From Pempheris klunzingeri (Eukaryota > Chordata > Actinopteri > Acropomatiformes > Pempheridae): 64,000 bases of DNA. Under the pieces are notes generated by a model, which worked only from the letters and a program-made list of their open reading frames with translations, had not been told where the DNA came from and made no database searches. A program made the translations under genes and the position numbers. The stretch lies in NCBI RefSeq assembly GCF_042242105.1, contig NC_092014.1, positions 10,105,374 to 10,169,373 on the forward strand, given 5' to 3'. Shown in pieces: positions 15,801 through 27,712 of the stretch (its first letter is position 1; every line of letters starts with the position of its first letter).

Positions 15801-18800
15801 ATAGAGGAAATGTTAATACAAACGCCTGACTTAAAATAATAACCTGCACCCACTACACATGTTCTGTGAGCAAAAGCTGGCACTGCCCATTGCACACACA
15901 AACATTTTGTCTCCATCTCCTCCCTCCAGCTTATCTCTGTCAGATATGCCAGTATAAACATCATCATGTTCTCCCTCCACCATGCCCACCTTCCCTCACA
16001 CATTTAAAGGCAGCCATGCATGTTCCTATCAGTTCTGCAGGGACACTGTTGCCTTTAATGTGTGTGTTTGCCAGCAGGGTAAACATCTGCATCTGTCTAA
16101 ATCTTATAAAGTCTAATTTTAGAAATGTAACTCAGGCTGTTGGTGAAGTGCCCATCTGAAATGCCTGTGGTAATGACCTGTGCAGGCCCGCTGATGGCAG
16201 CTGTGCTAGATGAATAAGAGGATGGGACATCACATGACCAAAGACACAAATAAAAAAGTGGCCCCAACTTAGTCACTATCAATCAATCAATCAATCTTTA
16301 TTTATATAGCGCCAATTCACAACAGCGTTATCTCAAGACGCTTTACATAAAGAGCAGGTCTAGACCAAACTCTTTAATTAGAGAGAGACCCAACGATTCA
16401 GGAATTCAAAATTAAGGATTCAAAAATTCCCACATGAGCAAGCATCAGATATTATATTGATCCAGCCCTTAAATATATGCCTTGTCAAAAAGGAAGGTTT
16501 TTAGTCTACTCTTAAATGTAGAGAGGGTGTCTGCCCCCCGAACCCAAACTGGAAGGGGGTTCCACAGGAGAGGAGCCTGATAGCTGAAGGCTCTGCCTCC
16601 TGCACTACTTTTGGAGACTTTGGGAACCACCAGTAGACCTGCAGTCTGGGAGTGCAGTGCTCTAGTGGGGTAGTACGGTACTATGAGCTCTTTAAGATAT
16701 GATGGGGCCTGACCCTTAAGAGCCTTGTAGGTGAGGAGAAGGATTTTAAACTATATTCTGGATTTTACTGGAAGCCAATGAAGAGAAGCCAGTACAGGAG
16801 AAATGTGGTCTCTTCTTTTAGTTCTCGTCAGAACACGAGCAGCAGCGTTCTGGACCAGCTGGAGAGTCTTTAACGACTTATTGGGGCAGCCTGATAGTAA
16901 TGAGTTACAGCAGTCCAACCTAGAAGTGACAAATGCATGTACTAATTTTTCTGCATCATCTATGGATATGATGGGCCTGATTTTAGCAATATTACGTAGA
17001 TGGAAAAAGGCAGTTCTAGAAATCTGTTTAATGTGGGAGTTAAAGGACAAATCTTTATCAAATAAGACTCCCAGATTCCTCACAGTGGAGCTGGAGGCCA
17101 GAGTAATGCCGTCCAGAGCAGTTATGTTGGTAGAAAATGTGTCTCTGAGGTGTCTGGGGCCAAGCAGAATAACTTCAGTTTTATCTGAATTTAGCAGCAG
17201 CTTAACCCTTTGTCACACACCGTCATGCCTGCAAGACTATGTCGATCTTTTATGGACTGCAAGCACCATGTTAAGTTTCACGCATATGAACATGTGATAT
17301 ATCTGTCAGGGGAATAGTCTCCCATCTTCTCTGTCGTCGTGTTTATTATTTCAACACTACATAATTGAGGTACACAGAAGAGAAAGCAAATCTTTTATCT
17401 ATAAGGTGTTGGGTGCCAGAGGGGTAACAGACTGGCAAAATTGTTACAGTCAGTATGTTTGCTACATAAATAATAATAGCTTTGGTCAAGTGTGGTTAAA
17501 AGAACACTAAATTAAATGAATTCATAGCAATCTTTACAGTAATGTTGCTAGTCTAACTACTACTACTTATATACAGTAATATGCATAATCAATTCGAATA
17601 TCATAGATAGGGATAATATTTAAATATTGTAGATCCATTGATGCGATCATCAGACCTTAAAAACAATGGACCCCAAACACCTTTTTTGTCTGAAAGTGTG
17701 TCCCTAACAGATTCATCACAGAAAAATAGTCACAGAAAAACTATTTGTCCTTGTTATTGCATTTTTGCCAAGACAGTCACAGCTGTCAAGCATGTAACCA
17801 GTCCTGGGCACATCTGTAAACACTAAGTATGAAGTAATGAGGATACTCTTACACCAAAATGTTACTTTGGATTTATTAGTGGCAGGCTATTATTATCACT
17901 TTCTGTTGCCTGAGAAGTTTGAACATATGCCATAGAGCTCAATTAGGAGGGGGTGAAATTACAGTGCAGGCTTTGGGTTTTCTCTTCCTGTTGATTTCAT
18001 TTTCAGATGTAGTAAAAATCTGTGGTGGATTTTTTCCAAATGAATGATGGTGGGAGATCAGTGATTAAGATCTGAAGTAAAAGGATAAAATGAAGGTGCA
18101 TTTTAGCACTCCAGTAATCTGCAGTGATATCCTTCAGGTACAGTGAAGTTGACTGTCTGCATTGTCACAAGCACACTCACTGAGAACTGTGACTATTTCA
18201 GATTTATCTGATTTAATTTTATTCTAAATTAACTAGGGTTGGTGTGTAATTAATTCTCGTTAGTACATTTCATATTTGTCCGTTTAGTGATTTGATAGAA
18301 TTGGTTTGCTGTTTGTAATTATTCAAAATAACTGAGGTGAAATGTTGATAAGTCAGGCTGGACTGGTTCACGTGTTTGTTAAACTGTAGCTATGTTTGTT
18401 CACCAAACATTATTTGACCTTGTTGATGTCGAGAAGTCTGTCATTTACATTACTTGCTGGTGTGTTCATACACCAGTATTTTTTTCACAGGAGACATTCA
18501 CATTCAGATGCATTGCTTTGTATTGGAAAGTATGATGTCAGTCTTGAGAAAAGAAGTTCCCACACTTCTGTTCTTGCTCAGCCTTGCAATTTATTGATCA
18601 TACTAATGTTTCAGCACCTGTGGACTTTCGTCAAGAGTATTTAAACAATTCTAACAGCAATAATCTTAAACAGATAATGCTACTCTGTGTGAACAATTGT
18701 GGGACAATTATTTACCCTCTGGAATGTCTCAGTAATTGACCCTGACCCATTTCCTTATGTTTGGACTATAATGTGTACAATCTGTCACATTATAGTCCAA

Positions 18801-21800
18801 GCATAAGGAAAAGCAAGCAAAAGAAAAATAGAAACAAGTGAGAAACCACAACACATACTTATGTTTATTTACAAGAATATTTACAGAATTTCCATATCAA
18901 GTAAATGAAAACATCGGCCTTGCGGCATTCGTAAGTCATTCAAAGTTGTACAATCTTATGAAATACCTTGAGCGCACCATTAATAGATCCCAAAGCTCCA
19001 CAGAGTATGACATGCCGTGGAATCTCATGTATCCATCTTGTTTGCATGCAGCAACAAATACAGACCCAGTGTATACAATTTACTCTGTTCCTCTTGTCAG
19101 TCTAGCCATCAGGTATTTCATGATGTATGAGATATGTGATTCAACTAAAACCTCCTATCTGTCTTTTCCTAGTTTCATGATCCACACAGACTAAAGGTTC
19201 CTTAAATTGTCAGCGGTTTCTCACATGGGCCTCCGATCTATAACAGTGAATAGGAATCAGTTTCACTCTTTGATAGTGATGTTTGCAGTACTGCACACAG
19301 TGAGTGAAGTGTCATAAACAAAGTGGCAATGAAGGGAATGCCATCCAAAAGGAAATCAATACCGTAAAGCAAACTTAAAACATAAATAAGCGTCTTGAAC
19401 CGCGACACTAAACATGATTCTTCCGCTCCAGACTTTAGTGAACTCACACATTCAACGTAAAACCTTTCTTATATGTTTTTTAAACATCATACTGCATGCC
19501 CCCTGTCTCCATCCTCTGGCAACTATCATTTCATCATGTGGTTTCACAGTACAGCTTTTCCTGAGCCTGTTTCTCACATTTCTGCTCTGTGCTTGTCTGT
19601 GGCTTTTTGAGGCAAAGTCTGCACTAACGGCTCTGTGTCTAAGTGGGCTTTCTGGTACCAGACTGTATGGGCTTTTAAACGATCAATCTGTGCTGTGCTG
19701 TCCCACTTAGACATCATCTAGACTTTACTAACACCACAATGTTTTGATCTATCTATGTTCGTTCTGTTTCACTCTGATGGTCGCCCCTGCAGTCGACTGA
19801 CCCAGGGAGACATTGGGCAGTGGGAGGACCCTGAGGCTGGCGCCGTGACAGAGAACAAACCAGCGTCACGACACTTTTACCCCATTGCCCTGCTGCTCGT
19901 TAGCTCCCACTTACTGGTTGTGTGGCTCATTTTAAGTCTTGTTTTTCTGCTTGCAAAATATCAATAAATTGCTGACAATGCCATCTCTACTCACTCCTTT
20001 CTTCTGTGTTTGCTGGTTATTCTTTTATGAGTGGTGGTAGCGTAATTTGATTGGCACTCTTTTGCTTTGTAGTAATATCGACCATAAGCAACAGGGTGTT
20101 AATCCCTGAGCAAGGAAAAAAATTGAATTAAATCAGATGGTATTAAGTAAAATAACCAGCAATTAAACATTTACTCTTTCCTGATTTACCAGGAATCTAT
20201 TCTGATAAACTTAAGTCAATCCTTAATATCTGACAACAGCAAACTTTCCTAAGACTAATGATAAAGTTAAGTTCACACTAACTGCTCACCAAATGAATTC
20301 TAAATATACATAAAGTTAATTTTGTTTAAGGTTAATGGATAAGCCTGGCATTAATCTATATCTAATTACATTCATAACTGTCAACAACATTGTGTTAGTT
20401 CTATCAATACTATCACAGCCCCAAACCCATTAATTCCTACTAAAAACATCATCCTTAAAAAAAAAACATATTTTTTTAAATTAATTTTGATTATTAAAAT
20501 TTTCTAAAACTGCATGGCACTGTAGAGTTTTTCAGACATTACTCAAACAGGAATTTATAGAATATATACAATATATTTGTTTGGGACTACTTTCTGCTGT
20601 GGTTTAAACACATTTGTTGCTCTGGTGAGTATTTACAGTAACAGGATAGTGTATATGGAACTGTCCCAAAATAAACTTCATCATAATTAAAGCCAGTTCA
20701 GCAGTGAGGCACACTGATGTGTTTTTTTTATAGTTTTTTGACAACAGCGGAGCTCCACGGCACAGAGCAGTAAACAATACTCACTGTGGATACACAAACA
20801 GTAGTTGTTAGTGGGGTCACTTCATTGTTGCTTTTGGCTTTTCATGTGATTTGTCAATAAGAAAAGTATAGAATATTGCCAGTCTTATCCATCAATGTGT
20901 AAAATGATATGAAATAGCTGATGTGGTAAATGACGTTTTGAGTTGACTAACAGAAGCTACCTGTGAAACTGACATAAACTTATTTTTTAGGGGATTATAT
21001 GACTCAGAAAGGTAAAATAGTGGCACAAAACACGTCGAATGACAGTGTTCTGGACTGCGTTTACATGCCCAAAATATTCCAGTTTTTGCGCTTATTCCCA
21101 AAAAGACAGTATCTGCATGACTAATGGAAATGTCATCATACTTTTTACTTTCATGCTCAGCAACAGCACATCTTACAATAGTCATGCCTACATTAGAGGG
21201 AAGCTTAAGATCTTAGGTTGAAAAAGGCATATCAGGCATATTGACCATCAAAGATGGATGGATGTCACAAGTGTCACAACCAGCCTGACAAAGTTTATGC
21301 TAGCTGCCGCAAGTCTTTAGGTAGCAACTAAAAAGTAGACTAAAATTGAACCTATTGCCTTCTTCTTTTTAATAAATGTTTGATTATGAACTGCCTAATC
21401 GCCTTAAAACTTTTAACAACAAAACAACAATTACTCTGATCCGTAGAAATACTAAATGTCTCCTCACCTCAGTGTTTTGTGTGTCTTACACAGAATGGCC
21501 AGATAGAAATGAGCATGACATGATGCCAACTCGCTGTAATAAGCACTGTGACAACCAACCTATGAGAAAACCAACATTGTTTTCCAAAGTTTTCCACTGG
21601 TGGTGGACTTACTCAAGTGTGAGAACGCGGTCTCCCTCTTTCATTCCTTCAACTACCTTAAAAAGATTGATGTTGCGATAGTTGCACATATTTAAAGATA
21701 TAAGTTAGTACATTTCATATAGAATATTTCAAAATGTTTAAAAGTTTCTCCTTGTGATCAGAAATCTTGGCTTTTCTTTTTTCCTTCTCTACCCCAGCTT

Positions 21801-24642
21801 TGGGGCTGTTGGCTTGTTGCGTTGTTTACAAAAACTGTTGTGAAAACCCCCACTGAGACACACATTCCAAATGTGTTTTGTACACGTCCAAAGAATGCTC
21901 CTTAAACCTAAGTAATGTCACATGTCACACATGTCGCAATTGGAAAATGCCACATTCAGAATGAGGCCCATTTCTGAATATCCAAACAGAAGATATGCTG
22001 TTTAAATGACCCATATTACATTCAGAATGTTATCGTATTTGGAAGAGTAGTGGAATATTAGTGTGCATGTAATTGTACTCAGTATGCCTAAAACACTGTC
22101 AGCTGCAGAATGGAATCACTTGTGCTATTTTGTATTTTTGTGGTGATTTTTTGGAATTTTATTTCTTCCAAACAATAATAGTTACACAGACCTTTGGTGC
22201 CTCTCCCTGTGTTTCTTTAATTGTCTTTTGTGTCTCTTTGTCTCTAACGTTTAACAGCTGAGTCACAACATTACCCGTGTTTATTTCATTGTAGTGTCCT
22301 GTGTGTATCAGTGTGAGTGTAGTTCTCTGCAGATTCTGCACACTTTGCTCTGCGACTTCAGAAAACACATGCAAATGGTGAAAGCAGATTCACCACTTGG
22401 ACAACATTTATGAAGCACCTCCTTAAAACAACAAAACAAAAAGCAACAACAATCATCTCCAGGCCACCTGCTTGTAATTAGTAACAAGATAAATGCATAA
22501 AGAATGTTAAAACTAAGATAAATTGATCAGTGGAGTTCTTGTGTTTCTTTTCTCCTGAATTCAAAAAGGTAAAATCTTCATTTGCTCATGTTTTGTCCAC
22601 TTGCCTGTGTTTTATTACGCATACATTTTTCGTCTCTTTCTGACTCTGCCACTGTAGGCCTCTCTTTAACACCTGCTATTCCATATTGAGAACCCCGCCC
22701 TTATACTTAAGTAATCTGCTGCTGAGTCAGCAACATGTGCAGTAAAAGTCACAAGCAGTTTAGAAGAACCCTGTGTAGCTCATGTTCTGATCCTGAAAAC
22801 CTTGGTTCTCTCTGGTAAATACAGTAAATATTTCACCACTTTTAGGGAAACATCACACATCAGATCACACAAAGATTTCCTCACACAAAGATTTCCTCAC
22901 TATCTAGTAGCACAAGTAGTTTCAATTTCACTCAGAGGTTATGACCTCTGCCACTTGAGACCCTCTACTGAATGAATGGCATTTGGCCTGTGCCTCTGCA
23001 AGAATAGAAAAGTGGCACTTAATATTGAACAGAGAGCCTTTTCAGAAATGTTTTTTTTTGTACCATTTATGAAGAGGCCACTGTACAGTAGATACTTTGA
23101 TTAATGATTTGAGTCCACTCACGCTTTTAGGAACTCTTGGGAGCACACAGACAGCCTGTTATTATTGAATGATTTTCACATTGGCAAAAACCTCACAGTC
23201 CATCAAACTTTAATGGGATCACAGAATTTAGATGGTCCCACTTTTCACCACTGTGCTATTTTATAGGCTGTTGCTTGCTATAACACAGTGTCGACATCCA
23301 CATCGGTGAAGCTTGTAATGTTGAGACGGAGTCACAGATGAGCTGATTCTTGTTTGAGGTGCTTGTAGGTGTAGGTGGCATTTTGATCAGCACTATTCAT
23401 CACGTTCATCATGTTATAAAACATGCTGAAACAACTCATTTACAATCCTGGTGGACAACACCCTCTGGCTCTTGACCCGCACCACGTTATGCTTTCAAGC
23501 ATAATCTGTGATATATTACTGAAGCATTAGCAGACATGAGTTCATACTGTGGCAAGGCTCTTTAAGGTACTAAAACCTGACTAAATCAGCCATGTCTTGG
23601 TTGAAATGTTGCTTTGGGGAATGACATTGAAGGTTTGTCATGCTATTACAATAAGTGTTCTAATTTCAAATCAAAAGGAGAATATTTTTATGATGCTCTC
23701 TCACACAATCCTCTGAAGCATCAAAGAGAAAAGCAGGAGGTGTTTCAGTCCAAGGTAGTAAAATACAACAGTTTATTTTGGTTAATTAAGACGTCCGTCT
23801 TCCCAGTGAAGGAAAAATATTCTTTGTGTTAAGAGGCTTTTGGGGAAATGGGCTTAGAGTAAAAGTCAGTCTTAAGGCCTTGCATGGCCAGGTGCTGAGG
23901 ATAAATCAGGGCTCTGGAGTTGATCTTCATTAGCAATCAGAGTTTGACCAGCTGTTGTGGAATTAATGATGTTCAAATTTCTATTTTTTTTTTTTGAGCA
24001 CTTTAAGAACAACTGAACAACTACTATAAAGGCCCTTGTGGTAAGATTTTCTCAACTGGTTCTAAGGTTGTGAATGAACTTTGGACCTCAGCATACGAGC
24101 AAAGCTATTTTATATGATTACACCACATAAAATGGTCTGACACTCAAACCAAAGAAAACAGGAGAGCTCTGCAGAGATGTCATCCACAGTCAGTTTTATG
24201 CATGATATGCAGCCATGAAATGCAAAATAAAGTGTCATCAAAGTGTCATTTTCATCAACCTTACCATTCAAATGTGTCACACATGTATTTTGTTGTTGTT
24301 CAGTAAGAACAATGAATTATAATTTTGGGAAGTCATCTTACTTAGAGACCAAATGTAATGGTATTTTGGGTGAGAAGCCTCTTTAGAAGGCTAGTGTCTG
24401 TCATAACATATACCATATAACATATTTTAAGAACTCATTCATGTTTACTTTTTTATTTTCCTTTCTTTTCTTCCCTCATTCCTCTTCACCCTCTTTATTT
24501 GATCACCAGAGAAGGATGTCGGATTGAGAACGTCCAAAAGAATATTAGATGCAGGAAATATGCCTTCAACGTGTTGCAGCTGATGGCCTTTCCCAAATGC
24601 TACCGACCACCGGAGGGGACTTACGGCAAAGTTGACTCTTAA
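4044..24642 (+). CDS. inpp4b: INPP4B, inositol polyphosphate 4-phosphatase type II, 3' half (soluble alpha form)
   Basis: INPP4B removes the 4-phosphate from PI(3,4)P2 and so dampens PI3K/AKT signalling. Only the C-terminal 512 codons lie here; the N-terminal half with the C2 domain must be upstream of the window (the human protein is about 924 aa). Exons by sight: 4044-4379, 5232-5370, 9464-9636, 11182-11305, 11875-12001, 13250-13390, 13802-13899, 14353-14465, 15214-15368, 24510-24642. Every junction has AG/GT borders and the phases agree, with a stop at 24640-24642. The family is fixed by the CX5R phosphatase signature CKSAKDRT (Cys codon 15250-15252) and by the C-terminal run [16 protein letters not shown]. 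Exon 4044-4379 encodes a Gln/Ser/Thr-rich linker ending in an EYDEEEW motif that joins directly to DRVWANV. A 9.1-kb intron separates the catalytic exon from the last exon. The start of the first exon rests on one good acceptor with a long pyrimidine tract; I saw no earlier exon in 1-4043. Confidence 0.95.
5371..9463. other. inpp4b: INPP4B intron
   Basis: Bounded by G|GTAAAT at 5370 and CAG at 9463. It contains the TG microsatellite and no supported gene. Confidence 0.85.
6762..6815. repeat. TG microsatellite
   Basis: About 27 TG units, with a looser TG-rich zone near 7260-7300, in the INPP4B intron between exons 5232-5370 and 9464-9636. Confidence 0.9.
12513..12590 (-). mobile_element. Short 3' fragment of the same LINE family
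   Basis: CAATCAATCAATCTTTATTT is followed by TATATAGTGGCAATTCA and a CTCAAGACAG segment, matching the 3' end of the element at 16278. Only about 75 bp remain, a typical severe 5' truncation. It sits in an INPP4B intron. Confidence 0.7.
15214..15368 (+). CDS. inpp4b: INPP4B catalytic exon with the CX5R active site
   Basis: This 155-bp exon carries the active-site loop CKSAKDRT. It has the Cys-x5-Arg form shared by dual-specificity and 4-phosphatase enzymes, with the two lysines typical of this family between Cys and Arg. Cys and Arg are both present and no stop or frameshift breaks the frame, so the enzyme looks catalytically intact. The exon ends in phase 2 (AG), which fits both downstream last exons: A at 24510 gives Arg and T at 19793 gives Ser. 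Confidence 0.95.
16278..17210 (-). mobile_element. 5'-truncated L2/Rex-like LINE, 3' part of reverse transcriptase and tail
   Basis: The minus strand encodes the C-terminal reverse-transcriptase region of an L2/CR1-like [17 protein letters not shown], then [29 protein letters not shown] and [20 protein letters not shown]. The 3' end is the TGATTGATTG tail at 16278-16296 on the plus strand as ATCAATCAATC. The upstream boundary at about 17210 is where the conserved frame disappears. It lies in the 9-kb INPP4B intron, antisense to the gene. The element lacks its endonuclease and RT core, so it is a dead 5'-truncated copy. Confidence 0.8.
18751..18810 (+). other. Near-perfect 25-bp inverted repeat (60-nt hairpin)
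   Basis: The left arm 18751-18775 (TTCCTTATGTTTGGACTATA then ATGTG) pairs with the right arm 18786-18810 across a 10-nt loop. The single difference is T against G, a U-G wobble in a plus-strand transcript, so all 25 positions pair in the sense direction of INPP4B. On the minus strand it would be an A-C mismatch. It sits in the INPP4B intron after the catalytic exon. It is not a microRNA I recognise. Confidence 0.7.
19793..19967 (+). CDS. inpp4b: Alternative last exon of INPP4B encoding a hydrophobic membrane-anchor tail (beta form)
   Basis: A polypyrimidine tract and CAG precede 19793. Read in the phase left by the catalytic exon (AG|T = Ser), the exon gives 59 residues: a polar stretch starting [15 protein letters not shown], then a strongly hydrophobic run of about 22 residues (roughly [20 protein letters not shown]), then KYQ and a stop at 19965-19967. 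Established knowledge: both mammalian inositol 4-phosphatases (types I and II) have alternatively spliced beta forms with a hydrophobic, putatively membrane-spanning C-terminus. This exon fits that role by position, phase and content. The stop TAA lies inside AATAAA (19963-19968), so the exon may supply its own polyadenylation signal. Using it replaces the soluble tail at 24510-24642. Confidence 0.87.
21053..22080. mobile_element. Nonautonomous DNA transposon-like unit with about 24-bp imperfect inverted ends
   Basis: TTTACATGCCCAAAATATTC at the left (21059 on) and its inverse at 22051-22073 (inward ATTACATGCACACTAATATT) form terminal inverted repeats about 1 kb apart. No transposase frame lies between. 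It is in the INPP4B intron between the two alternative last exons. Confidence 0.5.
24510..24642 (+). CDS. inpp4b: Last exon of INPP4B encoding the soluble C-terminus (alpha form)
   Basis: The acceptor at 24508-24509 opens an exon that completes Arg (AG|A) and encodes 44 residues beginning [12 protein letters not shown] and ending YGKVDS, then TAA. The cysteine- and basic-rich pattern and the closing PPEGTYGK segment are strongly conserved in the family. It is mutually exclusive with the membrane-anchor exon at 19793-19967, which lies 4.5 kb upstream. Confidence 0.95.
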
Positions 24643-25009
24643 GGAAGTGAGCCGTGTACTGTTAAATCAGTCATTGTGTGTTTCCCAAGTGGTAAATATG
24701 AGGCTTATAAGGCTTGTTCATAGCCAAAAACAAAATTGCTGATGTTATATTTTGCTGTTTGTTTAGTTTTCAGGATGTTTGTTCATTTGTTCCCAAGCTG
24801 GAGTTACTAAACATGTAATGCACTGTCCATGTTGCCTTGTTTATTTTTGACCACCCAAGCAGTGATAAGCAGCACGACTATGTGGGCAAACCACAGTTTG
24901 TAAATAATCTATGTGTGGCTGACCTGCACAGCGTTTATGACCTCAAGAGGTTCAACCTTCATCTGTGTGCATGATGAATTCTCCTCTTACAGAAGTTAAA
25001 TTCTATAAA

Positions 25010-25056
<47 letters not shown>

Positions 25057-25850
25057 AAGGTCCACTTGGTGTTTTTCTGAGATGCAGTTAAATTGTAATT
25101 ATGCCGTTCCCAAGGTCAAGAATAAACTTCCATGCTACAGAGATTTTGTGGTATAAATAACGTACTGCTTTTCACAATGAATTTGTGTGGATGTGCTAAG
25201 CTTTACAGCATTCAGAGCTGAAAGAGTTCTTCCACCTCTGGAGCAGAAGGTCTTTACATTTCTATAGTATCACACGTTCGGGTCCAGGTTTGACTGACTT
25301 TTGTTTATTGATATGGACCCATATGTCCTTTTGGACATGAGTAACATACCAGTATTTTCTTTTGATAACTCATCCCATTCTCTTAATATCGGACCCGAAC
25401 TTTCCCATAATATTTTTATATGTCAAGGTACAGGCCAGTGAAATGATAAGAAGTACAGGTTTGACGTTAGAATAGGATTTTGGACCATTATTTGTGAATG
25501 CTATAAAACAAATTCCTTTATTTATTTTTGTACTCTAAAATGATTTTATATTCCAAAGGTTGATACCTTGGACTTTACTGCATGTTTGAAAATGTATTTG
25601 TTGTGTAATACATCCATACATTGGCCTTTTTGCAATCATTTGTGATCGTATAATGATGTGTGTCATGTTTTCATCTTGTTTACATTCAGTTTCACTGGTG
25701 TGTGTTTAAATGAACAGTTAAAAGGATCATAAGGTTATCAATGTGTTGCATTAAAAAAAATATATAACATTTGAGGTCAAAACAAATAGATATTCCACCA
25801 AAGTATTTGTCTTCTTTGTCTGAATAAAATATTAATATCAACCTTGACAA
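24643..25850 (+). other. inpp4b: Probable INPP4B 3' UTR
   Basis: No coding potential follows the stop. AATAAA signals occur at 25121-25126 and 25823-25828; either could end the transcript. A TG microsatellite lies at about 25013-25054. The end at about 25850 is inferred from the second signal. IL15 is transcribed toward this region from the right, and its own signal is at 26660-26665. Confidence 0.5.
25013..25054. repeat. TG microsatellite in the INPP4B 3' UTR
   Basis: About 21 TG units, 370 bp after the soluble-form stop codon. Confidence 0.9.
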
Positions 25851-26639
25851 TTTTCTACAGTGAATTTAAAATCTTAACTGAATACAATATTGAATACTTA
25901 GAGCCTGTAGTCATAACAGGTGTCTTGGAAAAGTGTGGGGCTTGCTCCCTCGTGGTAAACGGCAGTTCGCTCCAATCATTTCACAGAGGAAACATTGGAT
26001 TTCAATGGCAACACAAGATCACAGTAAATGTATTGGCCAAAAAGCATTAAAACATTCAGTTTGTTCAGTCAGTCCTCTCTCCACCAGTAAATCGCTAAAT
26101 ATGCTGGTTCTGGGAGAATGTCACACAGAAGTGTATTTAGCTCTGAATGCTACGTACTCAACACTCAAAGGAGGGGTCAATTACGCTGCAGGAGTGGTTT
26201 TGAAGTTTTTATGAACTTAAAGTTAATTCAAATTCATGAGTTTTTTTGCATGTTTGTGTTCGGTCATTCTTCAATTTAAAGATTTGATGCTTGTACGAGT
26301 ACATTCTCAACAGCACGAGTAATTGTGTAAGTGTTGTTTCTTCTGTATTTCACACACTTGGTGCAGGTTCTGCTTGCATCTTTTACCATTCAGCTGATTC
26401 TTAGGATCAGGCTATCCACCCTTGAAATATGACTGCTTTGCCAAATTCCCCTATCAGTCACTGGTACAGGTTGCTAACTTTTCATCCACGTTGCTCAGGT
26501 ATAATTTTCAGCCGCTGCCTAACTTGAGACCCGAGTCTGTCTTTGTTTCCTTTTTTCCCCCACTGGCCTATGGGTATCTAGTAACAACACATGACACCGT
26601 GAACTTACACGTCTGGCACTGTCAGAGGGAGAAAGAGTA

Positions 26640-27712
26640 AACTCTTAATAATATACATTTTTATTCATCAAATAGTCAAAACTGAATCTGACCCTCGCCC
26701 AAAGCCACACAACAAATAAGCCCTAACTCCAGCTCATCACCGTCATTATGACAAATTGTTGCCACATTCAATTTCAGTCTGATGTGACCTCAGTCATTAT
26801 CAGTGTTGAACATCACTGTTGTAATAAAAGAGAATGTTTCGGTCAGTAAGTCTTTGTTCAACACATCAGCATGAACAGTGGAACATAAACATTGACATGC
26901 AACAGATCCACCATGATTAAGAGCACTTGTGCTTTTCATGCTACAAGAAGTCTAAATATCCTTTGTGTGGCACATTGCTACCACAAAAAAAAAGGATTAT
27001 ATCTGTAAGCAGCTAGTAACAACAGGCTGACCTTTAATGCAATATGCTGAGGTAATATAATGATTTAAATATGCTATATGTAACTGCAAAATTGCTTCAC
27101 TTCATAAGGAATTTGTAACAGATAATATACATCCGCAGAACATACTGGTGTATCCTGAGGTTGCCAAACATATCATTAATGGGAAGTCTACAACAAAGAC
27201 AAGTAAGTCCTGACCTTAACAATATAACTGCTTAACAATGAAAAATAAAAAAAACCTTTAACTAACACTTCAGAATAGTGTGGTGAGATAAAAGATAGAT
27301 GAAAGAAATAAAATAAAACGACTGGGAGAGCTGGGATATTATTTACTGGAGTGAGCAACTAGTCTGAGGATACTGGAGTTCATTTGGCATGTGCTGTATT
27401 ATAGGTATTACATTCAGTAGTGTTCAGCAGTGAGCTTAATAATACACATTCTGATTGGACGGTACATTCTCCTACTGTATGCAACGTCTTTTAAAACTGT
27501 ACAAGTTAAAGGCAGACTGTGATGGAGAGATTACAGTAAATACATTTGAACTATTATAGACTAAATTCAGTGTGGACTATGTATATTATAATATACAAGA
27601 CGGCATGTTTGGGACAGTTTCACTTAGTTACAACATGTTATTTACAAAATTAAAAAGTTCTGTACAAATATATATACAAACACACATTGTAGCTTACAGT
27701 ATTTACATCCTG
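26640..27712 (-). other. il15: Probable IL15 3' UTR
   Basis: This AT-rich stretch follows the IL15 stop. It contains several ATTTA pentamers on the minus strand (TAAAT on the plus strand, for example near 26950, 27065 and 27540), of the kind that destabilise cytokine mRNAs. A minus-strand AATAAA lies at 26665-26660. The extent is inferred from that signal. Confidence 0.5.

Larger units (their letters stand above)
15369..24509. other. inpp4b: INPP4B terminal intron, split by the alternative exon
   Basis: The 9.1-kb region holds the LINE at 16278-17210, the hairpin at 18751-18810, the alternative exon at 19793-19967 and a transposon-like unit at 21053-22080. Nothing else is recognised. Confidence 0.8.

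Noticed and set aside
16803..17297. 164-codon plus-strand frame
   Set aside because: Reverse strand of the LINE reverse-transcriptase fragment.
22861..22901. Short direct repeat of about 17 bp (ACACAAAGATTTCCTC twice)
   Set aside because: Too short and isolated to be a CRISPR or regulatory array; simple tandem duplication.
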